From: Allobosea lathyri | GTDB lineage: Bacteria > Pseudomonadota > Alphaproteobacteria > Rhizobiales > Beijerinckiaceae | Reading direction: 5' to 3' | Assembly: GCF_900108245.1 (NCBI RefSeq) | Contig: NZ_FNUY01000018.1 | Span: forward strand, 21,184 to 85,183 | Length of the DNA: 64,000 bases | Part shown: piece by piece, positions 16,005 to 25,695 of the stretch | How positions within the stretch are numbered: position 1 is the first letter of the stretch | How the letters are laid out: each line of letters begins with the position of its first letter | Position numbers and translations under genes: made by a program | The notes under the pieces: model-generated | The model's input: the letters and a program-made list of their open reading frames with translations, nothing else | Database searches by the model: none | Told to the model about the DNA's origin: nothing

Positions 16005-16296
16005 GAGCGCACCGCTTCAAAACGATGGCAGTCGAAACCATACTCCGCCGCCCTTGTGACAAGCTGCATCGACACCTCCTGTTTCATCCCGGCCCGCAGC
16101 ACGCATGCAGCGTCCTGACCGACCGTCGTCATAGTCTTTGTGTTCATTGTGCGATCTCCGTGACCGTCAGTGAACGCGCGATAGACCCTTCTGTTTCCAG
16201 ACTGGGCAATGAATGACGATCAGGCAAGGCCTCCCCACACAGAGCACCCTGTTTCGAATGCCTATCGACATGCCGCCAATTTGGCCCGACATCGCG
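16005..16296. other. Intergenic stretch without a supported gene
   Basis: This 292-base gap lies between the lipoprotein start and the stop of the ATPase at 16297. Short frames here have no ribosome site or recognisable product. I see no repeat or terminator of note. Confidence 0.5.
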
Positions 16297-17361
16297 TCAT
16301 TGCACGATACGCACATCCTCGGGCGCCCAGCGGCATGTGACGTCACTGCCCGGGGGCAGGAGTGCGCCACGAGGCGCTGCGACCTTCAGGATCGAGCCGT
16401 CGCGGAGGCGGATTTCATAACGGGCGGTCGACCCCAGGAAGGCAGCCATCTGGATCGTGCCGGGGAAACCGGCGCCATCGTTCGACGTGCCCTGCGCCAC
16501 CACGATCGATTCCGGCCGCAGAGTGATCTTGACCGCACTGCCGGGTGCCTGGCCGGCGCCGATACCTTCAAGGGCGCCGAAACCGGTCTCGGCACGTGCA
16601 AAGGTACCGGTCGCATCGATCATCCGGCCGTCGAGGATATTGTTGATCCCGACGAAATCCGCGACGAAGAGCGAGGCCGGCGCGTTGTAGATCTCCGTGG
16701 GCGTACCGACCTGCTCCAGGCGGCCACGGCTCATCACCACGATCCGGTCGGAGACCGCCATCGCCTCGTCCTGGTCATGCGTGACGAAAACGGTGGTGAT
16801 GCCGAGCTGCTTTTGCAGGTCGCGCAGCTCGAAACGGATGCGCTCGCGCAGCTTCGCGTCGAGATTGGACAGGGGTTCGTCGAGCAGCAGGACGGAGGGG
16901 CGGATGGCGATGGCGCGTGCGATTGCGACGCGCTGCTGCTGGCCGCCCGACATCTGCCGGGGATAGCGGCCGGCGAATTCGCTCAGGCCCACGATCTCAA
17001 GGACTTCGCCGACGCGCTTCTGCAGCTCGGCCTTGGGCGTCTTGCGCAGCTTCAGCCCGTAGCCGACATTCGCCGCAACCGTCATGTGCGGGAACAGCGC
17101 ATAGGACTGGAAGACGAAGCCGCAATCGCGCCGGTTCGGCGGCAGGCTGGTGACATCCTTGCCGGCGATGACGATCCGGCCCTGATCGGGCTCGGCGAAA
17201 CCGCCGAGCATGCGCAGAAGCGTGGTCTTGCCGCAGCCCGAAGGGCCGAGAAAAGTCATGAACTCGCCCGGCTGGACGGAGATCGAGATGTCGTCGAGCA
17301 CGGTGTTCGCGCCATAGGTCTTCGTCACGCGATCGACGAGAAGATCGGCTGCATTCACCAC
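16297..17361 (-). CDS. ABC transporter ATPase, PotA/FbpC type
   Basis: A 354-residue ATPase starting with GTG at 17361, which has GGAGG 8 bases upstream and overlaps the end of the preceding permease gene. The longer frame to 18240 is only a shadow of that permease gene. Walker A is GPSGCGKTT, then Q-loop FVFQSYALFPH, signature MSGGQQQRVAIARAI and Walker B VLLLDEPLSNLD. The last 110 residues form a TOBE-type domain used for regulation. It is the last gene of the SBP-permease-permease-ATPase operon. Such systems import spermidine/putrescine, ferric iron, phosphonates or thiamine-like ligands; the ligand here is open. Confidence 0.88.
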   Translation of the reverse strand: MVNAADLLVDRVTKTYGANTVLDDISISVQPGEFMTFLGPSGCGKTTLLRMLGGFAEPDQGRIVIAGKDVTSLPPNRRDCGFVFQSYALFPHMTVAANVGYGLKLRKTPKAELQKRVGEVLEIVGLSEFAGRYPRQMSGGQQQRVAIARAIAIRPSVLLLDEPLSNLDAKLRERIRFELRDLQKQLGITTVFVTHDQDEAMAVSDRIVVMSRGRLEQVGTPTEIYNAPASLFVADFVGINNILDGRMIDATGTFARAETGFGALEGIGAGQAPGSAVKITLRPESIVVAQGTSNDGAGFPGTIQMAAFLGSTARYEIRLRDGSILKVAAPRGALLPPGSDVTCRWAPEDVRIVQ

Positions 17362-18185
17362 CAGCGTGCCCTCCGCACTAGAACTTCCAGAATGACGATG
17401 ACGCCGACCGCAAACAGGTTGGTCGCCATGGCCACGGCCGCGCCAAGCCGCGTCGAACCGCTCTCGAATGCATGGTAGATCGCTATCGGCATGGTGCTGA
17501 TCTCGGGTGTCGTGAGCAGGAGCGTGATTTCGAAATCCGAGATCGAACGCGCGAAGACGAGGGCCATGCCGGTGATGATCGACGGCACGATATTGGGCAG
17601 GACCACGGTCATGAAGGCACCGAGCGGACCGGCGCCGAGGCTGCGAGCAGCCTCCTCGGCCGAGCGATCGATCTGCTCCAGCGCCGAAATCAGCGGCCGG
17701 ATCATGAAGGGGATCGACACGACGGTGTGTCCCAGGATGATCGCCGTCCAGGCGCCGAGCGGGGCGAGCGGCCCCAGCTTGAACAGCGACATCAGGCCGA
17801 AGGCGAGCACGATCGGCGGGAACACCATCGGCAGGTTGACGAGTTCCGAGACGATGCCACGACCGGCGAACTTGAAACGCACCAGCGCATAGGCGACGGG
17901 AAGCCCGATCAGCAGGCACAGGATGACGGCGGGCACCGCGATGAACAGGCTGTCGCGGATCGAACGCAGGATGCGCCCGCCCCATTGCGTATACATCTCG
18001 AAGCTCAGGCCCGAAGGCAGGATGCCATAGGCAAGGTCGAAGCGCTCCGAGACCGACAGCGAGAGCAGCGTGATCGGCGGGATGACGATGAACAGCACGA
18101 GGCCGAGCGTCGTCAGCGGGAAGATCCACCTGAACGGCGGCAGGACGGAGGAAATCGCCGAGGGTGTCCGGGGGCCGCGCCGCAT
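17355..18185 (-). CDS. ABC transporter permease, PotC-like
   Basis: A 276-residue permease with six predicted helices. The EAA loop reads EQIDRSAEEAARSLGAGPLGAFMTVVLP, as in PotC/FbpB-type second permeases. Its start overlaps the previous permease stop by one base, and its stop overlaps the start of the ATPase gene. It forms the inner-membrane channel with the product at 18185-19114. Confidence 0.86.
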   Translation of the reverse strand: MRRGPRTPSAISSVLPPFRWIFPLTTLGLVLFIVIPPITLLSLSVSERFDLAYGILPSGLSFEMYTQWGGRILRSIRDSLFIAVPAVILCLLIGLPVAYALVRFKFAGRGIVSELVNLPMVFPPIVLAFGLMSLFKLGPLAPLGAWTAIILGHTVVSIPFMIRPLISALEQIDRSAEEAARSLGAGPLGAFMTVVLPNIVPSIITGMALVFARSISDFEITLLLTTPEISTMPIAIYHAFESGSTRLGAAVAMATNLFAVGVIVILEVLVRRARWW

Positions 18186-19114
18186 CAGAGAGCCTCGACC
18201 GAGAGCGTGCCGCGGAACAGGCGACGAACCACGAGCACATAGAGGAAGCGGCCGAGCAGCGTGATCACGGCCAGGACCACCGCGAATGCGCAGATCTGCG
18301 CCATCGTGCCGGAGATGCCGAGCGACTGGATGCGGTTGAAGATTTCGAGCGGGAGCACGACGACGCCCTTGCTGCCGCCGCCGAGGATCAACGCCGCGAC
18401 ATAGGCGACCATCGTGCGGATGAAGACGAAGATCCAGATCGCGGCGACGCCGGGCAGAACAAGCGGCAACACGATGTTGAAGAACGTCTCGCGCTCGGTG
18501 GCGCCGAGGCTGGACGAGGCATCCTCAAGCGCGACATCGACCATCTCGAACAGCGAGGCGGTCATGCGCACCGAGATCGTGGCGAAGAGCGCGAGATCGC
18601 CGATGACGACGGCTGCGAAGGTGCCGGTCAATTCGAGCGGCTCGTTGATCCATTCCAGCGTCTGGAACAGCAAATGGTTGATCGGCCCGGTCGAGCTGAT
18701 GAACCAGAGGATGCCGAAGATGATCGTGATCGCCGGGGCCAGCGAGGGATAGGTCACGATCGCCGACAGGGCCGGCGCGATGCGGGGGCGGCGCGCCATG
18801 TAATAGCCGACGGCGATGCCGACCACGGCCAGGATCGTCGCGACGACGACCGAGATCGCCAGCGTCCTGACAATGACCTCGCGGTTATGCGGGTCGTTGA
18901 GGACGAGTGCGTAGTTCGAGAGCGTCGGCACGATGCTCGACAGCGTCTCCTGCCCCGAGAGATAGGGCAGGCCGAACGCCGTCGAGGACGAGACGCTTTT
19001 CAGCAGGATCGCCGCGAAAGGCACGAGCAGGAGGATCAGCAGCAAGGCGATGAACGGCGCGACCAGAAGCCACGCCGTCACCGTCTCCCGCCTTTGCGCG
19101 GAGAAGGCCTTCAT
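18185..19114 (-). CDS. ABC transporter permease, PotB-like
   Basis: A 309-residue permease. The first helix is WLLVAPFIALLLILLLVPFAA-like, a long periplasmic loop follows, and the EAA segment reads VDVALEDASSSLGATERETFFNIVLP. Length and layout match the first permease of spermidine/iron-type systems. It begins 10 bases after the binding-protein stop and is coupled to the next permease gene. Confidence 0.86.
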   Translation of the reverse strand: MKAFSAQRRETVTAWLLVAPFIALLLILLLVPFAAILLKSVSSSTAFGLPYLSGQETLSSIVPTLSNYALVLNDPHNREVIVRTLAISVVVATILAVVGIAVGYYMARRPRIAPALSAIVTYPSLAPAITIIFGILWFISSTGPINHLLFQTLEWINEPLELTGTFAAVVIGDLALFATISVRMTASLFEMVDVALEDASSSLGATERETFFNIVLPLVLPGVAAIWIFVFIRTMVAYVAALILGGGSKGVVVLPLEIFNRIQSLGISGTMAQICAFAVVLAVITLLGRFLYVLVVRRLFRGTLSVEAL

Positions 19115-19124
19115 TGGATTTCCG

Positions 19125-20237
19125 TCACCCGCGCCGCTTCAGGACTTCGCTTTCCCAGGTCGCGACATAGCGGTCCATCTTGCCCGCCCAATCGACCCAA
19201 TCGACGGGAATCGTGTGGTTCTGGACGTCTTCCCAGGTCTTCAGGCCGACGCGCTCGGCATTGTTCAGCGCCATGATCTTGTTGGGGAGTTCATGGGGGA
19301 AGTTCTTGGGATTGTTGCTGGGGTTGAGGCCGATATCCATCATCACCTTGGCGTATTTGGCGGTGCTGGTCAGGTCCAGTACCTTCATTGCCGCAGTGCG
19401 GCTCGGCGCTGTCTTCAGGAGGCCGACAGAGACCGGCAGCACGCCCAGCGCCTTCTGCGGCGTCACGATCGGCAGGCCCGAGACCGAGGCCTTGTCGACC
19501 TCGACGCTGATATAGACGTTCGGCAGGTTGAGGAAGGTGATCCACGCATCGCCGCGCTGCAGGCCGAGGCGGTTGTCGATCCAGCGCGCATTATAGGTCT
19601 TCACATTCGCGTCGACCTTGCGGCAGTAGTCGATCCAGCCGTTCTCGCCATAGAGTTCGACGACGATCGGGATCCAGACTGGGAAGCCGCGCGGATCGGA
19701 CCAGCTCAGGCGGTTCTTCCAGCGCGGATCGGTGAAGATGTCCCAGGTCGGCTTTTCCGGCAGGCTGCTTGCCTTGACGAAGTTGGTGTTGAAGCCGACG
19801 ACGCCCCAATTGGTGCGGAAGACCTCGAGCGTGTATTCGCCGCGCGCGAACGGGTAGAGCTCCTGCGTGCCGGGCATGTCGGCATAGGGCATCTTCTCGA
19901 GCAGGCCGTCGAGAACGAGGCGCTCGGGGAACGGGGCGTCGCCATAGAACAGGTCGGTCGAGTAGGTCTTGCTCTCGACCTCGGTCTTGATCTTGGCGAA
20001 GGCGGGGGCGTAGCCCAGCGGGTCGTAGCGAACCTCGACCGCGCCTTGCGTGTCGGCCGCGATCATCTTCGACCACTCTTCCCAGAGCTTCAGATGCAGG
20101 CCGGGTACGCCGAGAATGTTGACGACCTGGGTCGCGGCAAAGGCAGGGCGGATGACGAAGGGAGCGGCGATCGCAGCGCCGGCACCGACTTTAAGAGCCG
20201 TGCGCCGCGAGAGCGGCGTGTTCAGGGTTTCAGACAT
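19125..20237 (-). CDS. ABC substrate-binding protein, family 1, Tat-exported
   Basis: A 370-residue periplasmic binding protein of the PotD/FbpA-like group. The N-terminus has a twin-arginine signal, SRRTALKVGAGAAIAAPFVI, with cleavage near AFA-ATQ. Twin-arginine export implies folding before secretion. The mature part has the typical lobes, including GDAPFPERLVLDGLLEKMPYAD and TNWGVVGFNTNFVK. GGAGG lies just upstream of the ATG. The gene follows transketolase by 111 bases on the same strand, so shared transcription is possible. The ligand is unknown; I see no obvious metal-binding tyrosine pair. Confidence 0.85.
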   Translation of the reverse strand: MSETLNTPLSRRTALKVGAGAAIAAPFVIRPAFAATQVVNILGVPGLHLKLWEEWSKMIAADTQGAVEVRYDPLGYAPAFAKIKTEVESKTYSTDLFYGDAPFPERLVLDGLLEKMPYADMPGTQELYPFARGEYTLEVFRTNWGVVGFNTNFVKASSLPEKPTWDIFTDPRWKNRLSWSDPRGFPVWIPIVVELYGENGWIDYCRKVDANVKTYNARWIDNRLGLQRGDAWITFLNLPNVYISVEVDKASVSGLPIVTPQKALGVLPVSVGLLKTAPSRTAAMKVLDLTSTAKYAKVMMDIGLNPSNNPKNFPHELPNKIMALNNAERVGLKTWEDVQNHTIPVDWVDWAGKMDRYVATWESEVLKRRG

Positions 20238-20348
20238 GGGTGTTCCTCCGGGGGAGACATGTGAAGGGTCTGGTCGGAATCGGCCCTTTCGGCGCGTCCC
20301 GGCTTCTTGGTCTTGGCAAAAGGCGAAGCGTGGTGTCAGGCGGCCGGG

Positions 20349-22382
20349 TTACGACACTCCCTTGCGCTTGAGCTGCTGGCGGGCCGCATCGGCCACGGCC
20401 TTCGCCGTAATGCCGAATAGCTCGTAGAGTTCTTCGGCCGGGCCGCTGGCGCCAAAACTGTTCATGCCGATGAAATCGCCGTCGATACCGATCAGACCGT
20501 CCCAGCTCTGACGGACGGCGGCCTCGACTGCGACGCGAACCGGCGCGGTGCCGAGGATCGCGGCACGGTAGCTGGCAGGCTGTTCGGCGAACAGCTCGAA
20601 ACTCGGCACCGAGACGACACGGGTCGCGATGCCCTCGCTCTCCAGTTGGTCCCGGGCGGCCAACGCCAGCTGAACTTCGGAGCCGGAGGAGAACAGCGAG
20701 ACCTGCGCCTCGCCATTGGCGGCGGCGATCTCGTAGGCGCCCAGCGCCGAGCGGTTCTGCGTCTCGGCATCCTGGCGCAATTGCGGTACGGGCTGGCGGG
20801 TGAGAGCGAGAATCGTCGGCCGCTTGCGGTTCTGCAGCGCGATTTCCCAGGCTTCCGCCGTTTCAATGCCATCAGCCGGGCGCAGCACAAGCAGGTTCGG
20901 CATGGCGCGCAAGGCGGCGAGATGCTCGACCGGCTGATGCGTCGAACCGTCTTCGCCAAGCCCGATCGAGTCATGTGTCATGACGTGGATCGTGCCGAGC
21001 CCCATCAGCGCCGAGAGACGCAAGGCAGGACGGAAATAGTCGGAGAAGGCGAGGAAGGTCGCGCCTACGGGGATGAAGCCCTCGATCGCCAGCCCGTTCA
21101 TCGCCGCGACCATCGCATGCTCGCGGATGCCCCAATGGACGAAATGTCCGCTGAAATCCTCCGGCGTGATCGCGCGCAGGCTCGCCTTGTTCAGTGTTGC
21201 GGAGGTGAGATCTGCAGAACCTGAGATCAGTTCCGGCAGGAGCCGGCTAAGCTGGTCGAAGACCTGTTCGGAGGCCTTGCGCGTGGGGATCTGCGCGGCG
21301 CTCTCGACGAAACCGCGCTTGGCGGCGAGCACGGCCTCGGAGAGGCCGGCCGGCAGGGATTTCGTCAGGCAGCGCTCGAACACAACCTTGCGATCAGCCG
21401 GCACCTGGGCAAAGCGCTTTATCCAGTCCTGGCGGTCCTGCTTGCCACGCGCGGCGGCCGCCTTCCAGGCAGCGTCGGCGGCGTCGGGAATTTCGAACGG
21501 CCCCCAGTTCCAGCCGAGATTGGCGCGCGCACCGGCGACTTCCTTGGTGCCCAGCGGCGAGGAGTGCGCGTCGGGCTTATTGGCCTTGGTCGGCGCACTG
21601 AAGCCGATCACCGTGCGGCAGGCGATCAGGGTCGGCCTGTCGCTGGCGCGGGCCTCGTCGATGGCTGCGGAAATCGCTTCGGGGTCATGTCCGTCGATGC
21701 GCAGGACATGCCAGCCGGAAGCCCGGAAACGGGCTAGCTGGTCGGTCGATTCCACCATGTCGACGCTGCCGTCGATGCAGATGTTGTTGTCGTCGAACAG
21801 CACGGTCAGGCGGCTGAGCTTGAAATGTCCGGCGAGCGCGATCGCCTCCTGGCTGATGCCCTCCATCAGATCGCCGTCGGAGGCGATGACATAGGTGCGG
21901 TGGTCGACGATGTCCTTGCCGAAATGAGCAGCGCCAAGCCGCTCAGCCAGCGCAAAACCGATCGCGGTGGCCAGCCCCTGGCCAAGCGGGCCGGTCGTCG
22001 TCTCGATACCGCCGGCATGGCCGTATTCGGGATGGCCGGCCGCGCGCGAATGCGTCGTGCGGAAGCGCTTGAGTTCGTCGAGCGGCATGTCCTCGTAGCC
22101 GAGCAGATGCAGCGCCGCGTAGAGCAGCATCGAACCGTGGCCAGCCGAAAGGATCAGCCGGTCGCGATCGGGCCAGGCGGGATCGGCGGGATCGAATTTC
22201 AGATGCTGCGAGAACAGCACGGCCGCGACGTCGGCCATGCCGAGCGGCATGCCGGGATGGCCGGATTTGGCCTGCTCGATCGCATCCATCGTCAGCGCGC
22301 GCAGCGCATTGGCCATCAGCTTGAGCTCAGCCAGATCGAGCGAGGCAGCGGGAATGGCACGCGAAAGAGACGAAACAGGCAT
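20349..22382 (-). CDS. tkt: Transketolase
   Basis: A 677-residue thiamine-diphosphate enzyme that moves two-carbon units between sugar phosphates (pentose phosphate or Calvin pathway). Family motifs in order: KSGHPGMPLG, AGHGSMLLY, GPLGQGLATAIG, the ThDP/Mg site SDGDLMEG...FDDNNICIDG, DSIGLGEDGSTHQPVEHL and GIREHAM. ATG 22382 was chosen because the family begins there; the longer frame to 22562 runs into the divergent regulator. It lies divergent to a GntR/FadR-type gene and upstream of an ABC importer operon. This may be a second, catabolic tkt copy rather than the housekeeping one, but that cannot be decided here. Confidence 0.93.
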   Translation of the reverse strand: MPVSSLSRAIPAASLDLAELKLMANALRALTMDAIEQAKSGHPGMPLGMADVAAVLFSQHLKFDPADPAWPDRDRLILSAGHGSMLLYAALHLLGYEDMPLDELKRFRTTHSRAAGHPEYGHAGGIETTTGPLGQGLATAIGFALAERLGAAHFGKDIVDHRTYVIASDGDLMEGISQEAIALAGHFKLSRLTVLFDDNNICIDGSVDMVESTDQLARFRASGWHVLRIDGHDPEAISAAIDEARASDRPTLIACRTVIGFSAPTKANKPDAHSSPLGTKEVAGARANLGWNWGPFEIPDAADAAWKAAAARGKQDRQDWIKRFAQVPADRKVVFERCLTKSLPAGLSEAVLAAKRGFVESAAQIPTRKASEQVFDQLSRLLPELISGSADLTSATLNKASLRAITPEDFSGHFVHWGIREHAMVAAMNGLAIEGFIPVGATFLAFSDYFRPALRLSALMGLGTIHVMTHDSIGLGEDGSTHQPVEHLAALRAMPNLLVLRPADGIETAEAWEIALQNRKRPTILALTRQPVPQLRQDAETQNRSALGAYEIAAANGEAQVSLFSSGSEVQLALAARDQLESEGIATRVVSVPSFELFAEQPASYRAAILGTAPVRVAVEAAVRQSWDGLIGIDGDFIGMNSFGASGPAEELYELFGITAKAVADAARQQLKRKGVS

Positions 22383-22437
22383 GAAATGAAGCTCACGACG
22401 GAAGGCGGACCAATCAATGGGCGCTTGCGCCAAACCC

Positions 22438-22483
22438 TTGATATGAGATGTTTGATATGTGATCACAGATTTTGTGTCAACAA
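22438..22483. promoter_or_regulatory. Candidate operator cluster between tkt and the GntR-type regulator
   Basis: Two direct copies of TTGATATG (22438-22445, 22452-22459) are spaced 14 bases apart. A perfect palindrome TGTGATCACA (22458-22467) and TTGT-N4-ACAA (22472-22483) follow. FadR-subfamily regulators bind short palindromes of the T-x-GT...AC-x-A form, which the last site resembles. The role is inferred from position. Confidence 0.4.
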
Positions 22484-22552
22484 ATCGAATCCCGTCTGGA
22501 TGCGACAAACCGCGTATGGCTAGATGACGCGGATGGGGTGGAATACGAGCCG

Positions 22553-23245
22553 ATGGACGCACTGACAGAAGTCGAGAGGCTGGAGCATCGGACTCTCGGT
22601 GAGCGCGCCTATAACCAGCTTGCCGACCTGCTGACCTCCGGCCGCGTTTCGCCCGGGGACAAGCTCACCTTGCGTGCCGTCGCCGACGCATTCGGCGTCT
22701 CGATCCAGCCGATCCGGGAGGCGGTGTCGCGGCTCGTCTCGGACGGCGCGCTCGAGGCCACGGCCAATCGCGCGGTTCGGGTTCCGACGATGACGCTCGC
22801 GCAGTTTCGCGACCTGACGAAAGTCCGGCTGATGGTCGAGGGACAGGCTGCGGCGGAAGCCGCCCTCACCCGCACGGAGGCCGATCTCGAAGCCATGCGC
22901 GTCGCCGAAGCCGGCTTTCGCGAGCAAGGCGAACAGGCCCAGCCCGATGTCGGGCAAGCCGTGCGGTTCAACAAGGAATTTCACTTTGCGGTTTATGGCG
23001 CGGCGCACTCGCCTTTGCTCGTCAACATTATCCGCGGCCTCTGGCTGAAGGCCGGTCCGATCATCAATCTCGATTCCCGTGAGAACCCCAACCGCATCGC
23101 GACGGGCGGTTTGAAGCGCCATATCGTGATCCTCGAGGCCATCGAGCGCGGGGATGCGGAGGCGGCGCGCGCAGCCTTGGCGGCCGACATCAATGTGACC
23201 GCCGACGTCATCCTCGCCCGGAGCACTTTCGCGCGTCCCGAGTGA
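22553..23245 (+). CDS. GntR-family regulator, FadR subfamily (FCD domain)
   Basis: A 230-residue regulator. The GntR winged helix covers about residues 15-75 (LGERAYNQLADLLTSGRVSPGDKL, then VADAFGVSIQPIREAVSRL). An all-helical FCD ligand domain follows, with the metal-site pattern FNKEFHFAVYGAAHSP and HIVILEAIERGD. The start at 22553 is preferred over the in-frame 22472 because the DNA-binding domain begins just after it and the operator-like sites stay outside the gene. Its divergence from tkt suggests control of tkt, perhaps together with the downstream importer, in response to a small acid. Confidence 0.86.
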   Translation: MDALTEVERLEHRTLGERAYNQLADLLTSGRVSPGDKLTLRAVADAFGVSIQPIREAVSRLVSDGALEATANRAVRVPTMTLAQFRDLTKVRLMVEGQAAAEAALTRTEADLEAMRVAEAGFREQGEQAQPDVGQAVRFNKEFHFAVYGAAHSPLLVNIIRGLWLKAGPIINLDSRENPNRIATGGLKRHIVILEAIERGDAEAARAALAADINVTADVILARSTFARPE

Positions 23246-23267
23246 TAGCAACGCTCTCAGCTTATGC

Positions 23268-24275
23268 TTAACGCCTCTTAAAGCGCCCCGGCGCGGGGCT
23301 GCTGCCGCGCGGCCCGCTCGTATCCGGTGAGTTCTCGCGGTTTTCTTCGAGCAGCTTGCGCCAGCGGCTCAGGCGCGCCGGATCGAGCGTGCCGTTGTCG
23401 ACCGCAGCCTGGACGGCGCAGCCGGGTTCATGCGCATGGGTGCAGTCGCGGAACTTGCATTGAGGGGCAAGCTCGGTGATTTCAGCAAACAGCGTCTCGA
23501 TGCCGAATGCGGCATCGCCGACCTGCAGCGTCCGCATTCCCGGCGTATCGATCACCCAGCCGCCACCAGCGATGGCATGGAGCGAGCGCGACGTCGTGGT
23601 GTGCCGGCCCTTGGAATCGTGTTCGCGGATGTCTCCGGTTTCCTGGGGCAGTTCCTGTGCGGGACCCGCCAGCGTGTTCACCAATGTCGATTTGCCGACG
23701 CCGGACGAACCGACCAGCGCCACGGTCTGCCCGGCACCACACCATGGCGCCAGCGCAGTCGCGGCTTCCGGAGAGCGTGGGTTCAGCACGATGACGGGAA
23801 GCCCGCGTTGCAGCGCGGCCGCCTGCTCCTGGAACGTCGCCGCATCGTCGACAGCGTCGGCCTTGGTCAGCAGCATCACCGGGACGGCACCCGACTCATT
23901 GGCCAGCGCGAGATACCGTTCCAGCCGGCCGATGTTGAAGTCGGCATTGCAGGAGGTCACGATGAACAGCGTGTCGACATTGGCCGCCGCCAGCTGCGGG
24001 ATCTTGCTGCCTTCGCCGCGACGTTCGAGCACCGTCCTGCGGGCCAGGCGACGCCGCATCAGCTGGGTGTCGGGCTCGGCCAGAACCCAGTCGCCCACGG
24101 CAAAGTCTCGCGTGCGGGCATGGACCGGCAGTGTCAGCCCCAGCGGCCCCGTTTCGGATATCGCTGTCAGCCGCGTGCGGTGAATCGTGGCGATACGCGC
24201 CCGCACGAGGTCCGCCTCGCGAGGCTCGACCTGATCCTCGAAGAAGTCGGACCAACCCAGGCCGGCAAGCGTCAT
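23268..24275 (-). CDS. rsgA: Ribosome small-subunit maturation GTPase RsgA
   Basis: A 335-residue circularly permuted GTPase that helps mature the 30S subunit. G motifs appear in the permuted order: LLTKAD (G4), GSSGVGKSTL (G1) and DTPGM (G3). An N-terminal OB fold precedes them. The zinc site CKFRDCTHAHEPGC (C, C, H, C) is near the C-terminus. ATG 24275 was chosen because the reading frame upstream only mirrors the aminotransferase gene. It lies 26 bases after the aminotransferase stop on the same strand, so it may be co-transcribed with the catabolic operon, an odd place for a housekeeping GTPase. Confidence 0.92.
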   Translation of the reverse strand: MTLAGLGWSDFFEDQVEPREADLVRARIATIHRTRLTAISETGPLGLTLPVHARTRDFAVGDWVLAEPDTQLMRRRLARRTVLERRGEGSKIPQLAAANVDTLFIVTSCNADFNIGRLERYLALANESGAVPVMLLTKADAVDDAATFQEQAAALQRGLPVIVLNPRSPEAATALAPWCGAGQTVALVGSSGVGKSTLVNTLAGPAQELPQETGDIREHDSKGRHTTTSRSLHAIAGGGWVIDTPGMRTLQVGDAAFGIETLFAEITELAPQCKFRDCTHAHEPGCAVQAAVDNGTLDPARLSRWRKLLEENRENSPDTSGPRGSSPAPGRFKRR

Positions 24276-24301
24276 AGGACCGGCCAGGGCGGGGCGCCCC
24301 G

Positions 24302-25501
24302 TCACAGCGTCGCCCGGTCCTGCGAGGCGCCCTGGCTGAGATGAGCGATGGCGGCAGCCGCCCCGCCGCTGCCATGGGGGACCTGAAGGGCCTGCAAGGC
24401 CATCTCGACCGAGCTGATCGCGCCGAGCACCATCGGCGCGTTGACGTGTCCCATATGGGCCAGGCGGAAGGCCTTGCCGGTGAGATCGCCGATGCCGGAG
24501 CCGAGCGTCACGCCGCAGACCGCGCGGGTGTATTCGGCGAGGGCGTCGGGCTCGTAGCCCTGCAACAGGACCGGCGTCACCGAGGCCGCGCGTTGCGAGG
24601 GCTCGACGATGTTGAACGACAGCGCCTGCCCCTCGGCCCATTTCGAAACCGCCGCGTGGGTGGCGCCGGCCAGAAGCGCGTGCCGGCTCCAGATCGCCTC
24701 CAGCCCCTCCTCGAAGATCATGTCGAAAGCAGCGCGCAGGCCGAACATCAGATGCTCCGGCGGCGTCCCGCAATGCTTCATGTAATGCAGAGGGCTGCGG
24801 CGGGAGGTCCAGTCCCAATATAGGGTCTTCATCGTCGCCCGTTCGTGGGCGCGATGCGCCTTGTCACTGGCGGCCACGAAAGCGAGTCCCGGCGACGTCA
24901 TCAGCCCCTTCTGCGAAGCCGACATGGCGACGTCGATGCCCCATGCGTCCATCTCGAAGGGCATGCAGGCAACTGACGCGACACCGTCGACCATGTAGAG
25001 CGCAGGGTGCCCGGCGGCGTCGATCGCCTTCCGGATCGCCTGGATGTCGTTGACCACGCCCGAGGCCGTGTCGATCTGGACGACCAGAACCGCCTTGATC
25101 TCATGGTCCGGATCGCGCCGCAGCCGGGCCTCGACGGCAGCAGGATCGACCGCCGCGCGCCAGGAACCCGAGAGCACCTCGACATCGGCGCCCATGAAGC
25201 CTGCCATCTCGCCCCAGCCCATGGCGAAGCGGCCGCTCGACAGCACGAGAACCTTGTCGCCACGGGAGAGGACGTTGGTCAATGCCGCCTCCCAACCGCC
25301 ATGGCCGTTGGCGGCATAGATGTAGGTTTGGGCCTCGGTGCGGAACAGGCGCTTCAGATCACCCAGCAGTCCGTCCGTGAGCGCGATCATCGCAGCCGTG
25401 TTGAGCTCTTCCGCCGGCCGCATCATCGCCTGGAGCACGCGATCGGGAATATTGGTCGGGCCGGGTGTTGCCAGCAATGCCCGGCCGTTGGCGACACTCA
25501 T
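24302..25501 (-). CDS. Class V aminotransferase (alanine/serine-glyoxylate type)
   Basis: A 399-residue PLP enzyme. The N-terminal substrate loop LATPGPTNIPDRVLQAM and the PLP lysine in SASQKGLMTSPGL are characteristic. NGHGGWEAALTN matches the cofactor phosphate site. Members move the amino group of alanine or serine to glyoxylate, or act on related substrates such as 2-aminoethylphosphonate or ureidoglycine. ATG 25501 follows an AGGAG-like site; the longer frame is not supported. It sits 194 bases after the Gfo/Idh/MocA gene on the same strand, within the amino-sugar/peptide locus. The donor and acceptor are not fixed by the sequence. Confidence 0.85.
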   Translation of the reverse strand: MSVANGRALLATPGPTNIPDRVLQAMMRPAEELNTAAMIALTDGLLGDLKRLFRTEAQTYIYAANGHGGWEAALTNVLSRGDKVLVLSSGRFAMGWGEMAGFMGADVEVLSGSWRAAVDPAAVEARLRRDPDHEIKAVLVVQIDTASGVVNDIQAIRKAIDAAGHPALYMVDGVASVACMPFEMDAWGIDVAMSASQKGLMTSPGLAFVAASDKAHRAHERATMKTLYWDWTSRRSPLHYMKHCGTPPEHLMFGLRAAFDMIFEEGLEAIWSRHALLAGATHAAVSKWAEGQALSFNIVEPSQRAASVTPVLLQGYEPDALAEYTRAVCGVTLGSGIGDLTGKAFRLAHMGHVNAPMVLGAISSVEMALQALQVPHGSGGAAAAIAHLSQGASQDRATL

Positions 25502-25695
25502 GAAAGGCTCCTGAAGCTTGGCAGTCCGAACGGACGAGCAGCCCGTGGGTCGGGATGGCCCACGGCGAAACCGCAACGCCGACGCTTCTCGACACCGTGA
25601 GGCAATGCGCCGCCCGTCCGTAACGCTATCCGGCCTGCCCGTCGCGGCAAACCAAGTCAAGATGGAGTTGCCGCAATTTGCCTGCCGTGACCGTG

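Noticed and set aside
17362..18240. N-terminal 293-codon extension of the PotA-type ATPase frame
   Set aside because: It overlaps the PotC-like permease gene in another frame and has no ATPase features; the GTG at 17361 has a good ribosome site.
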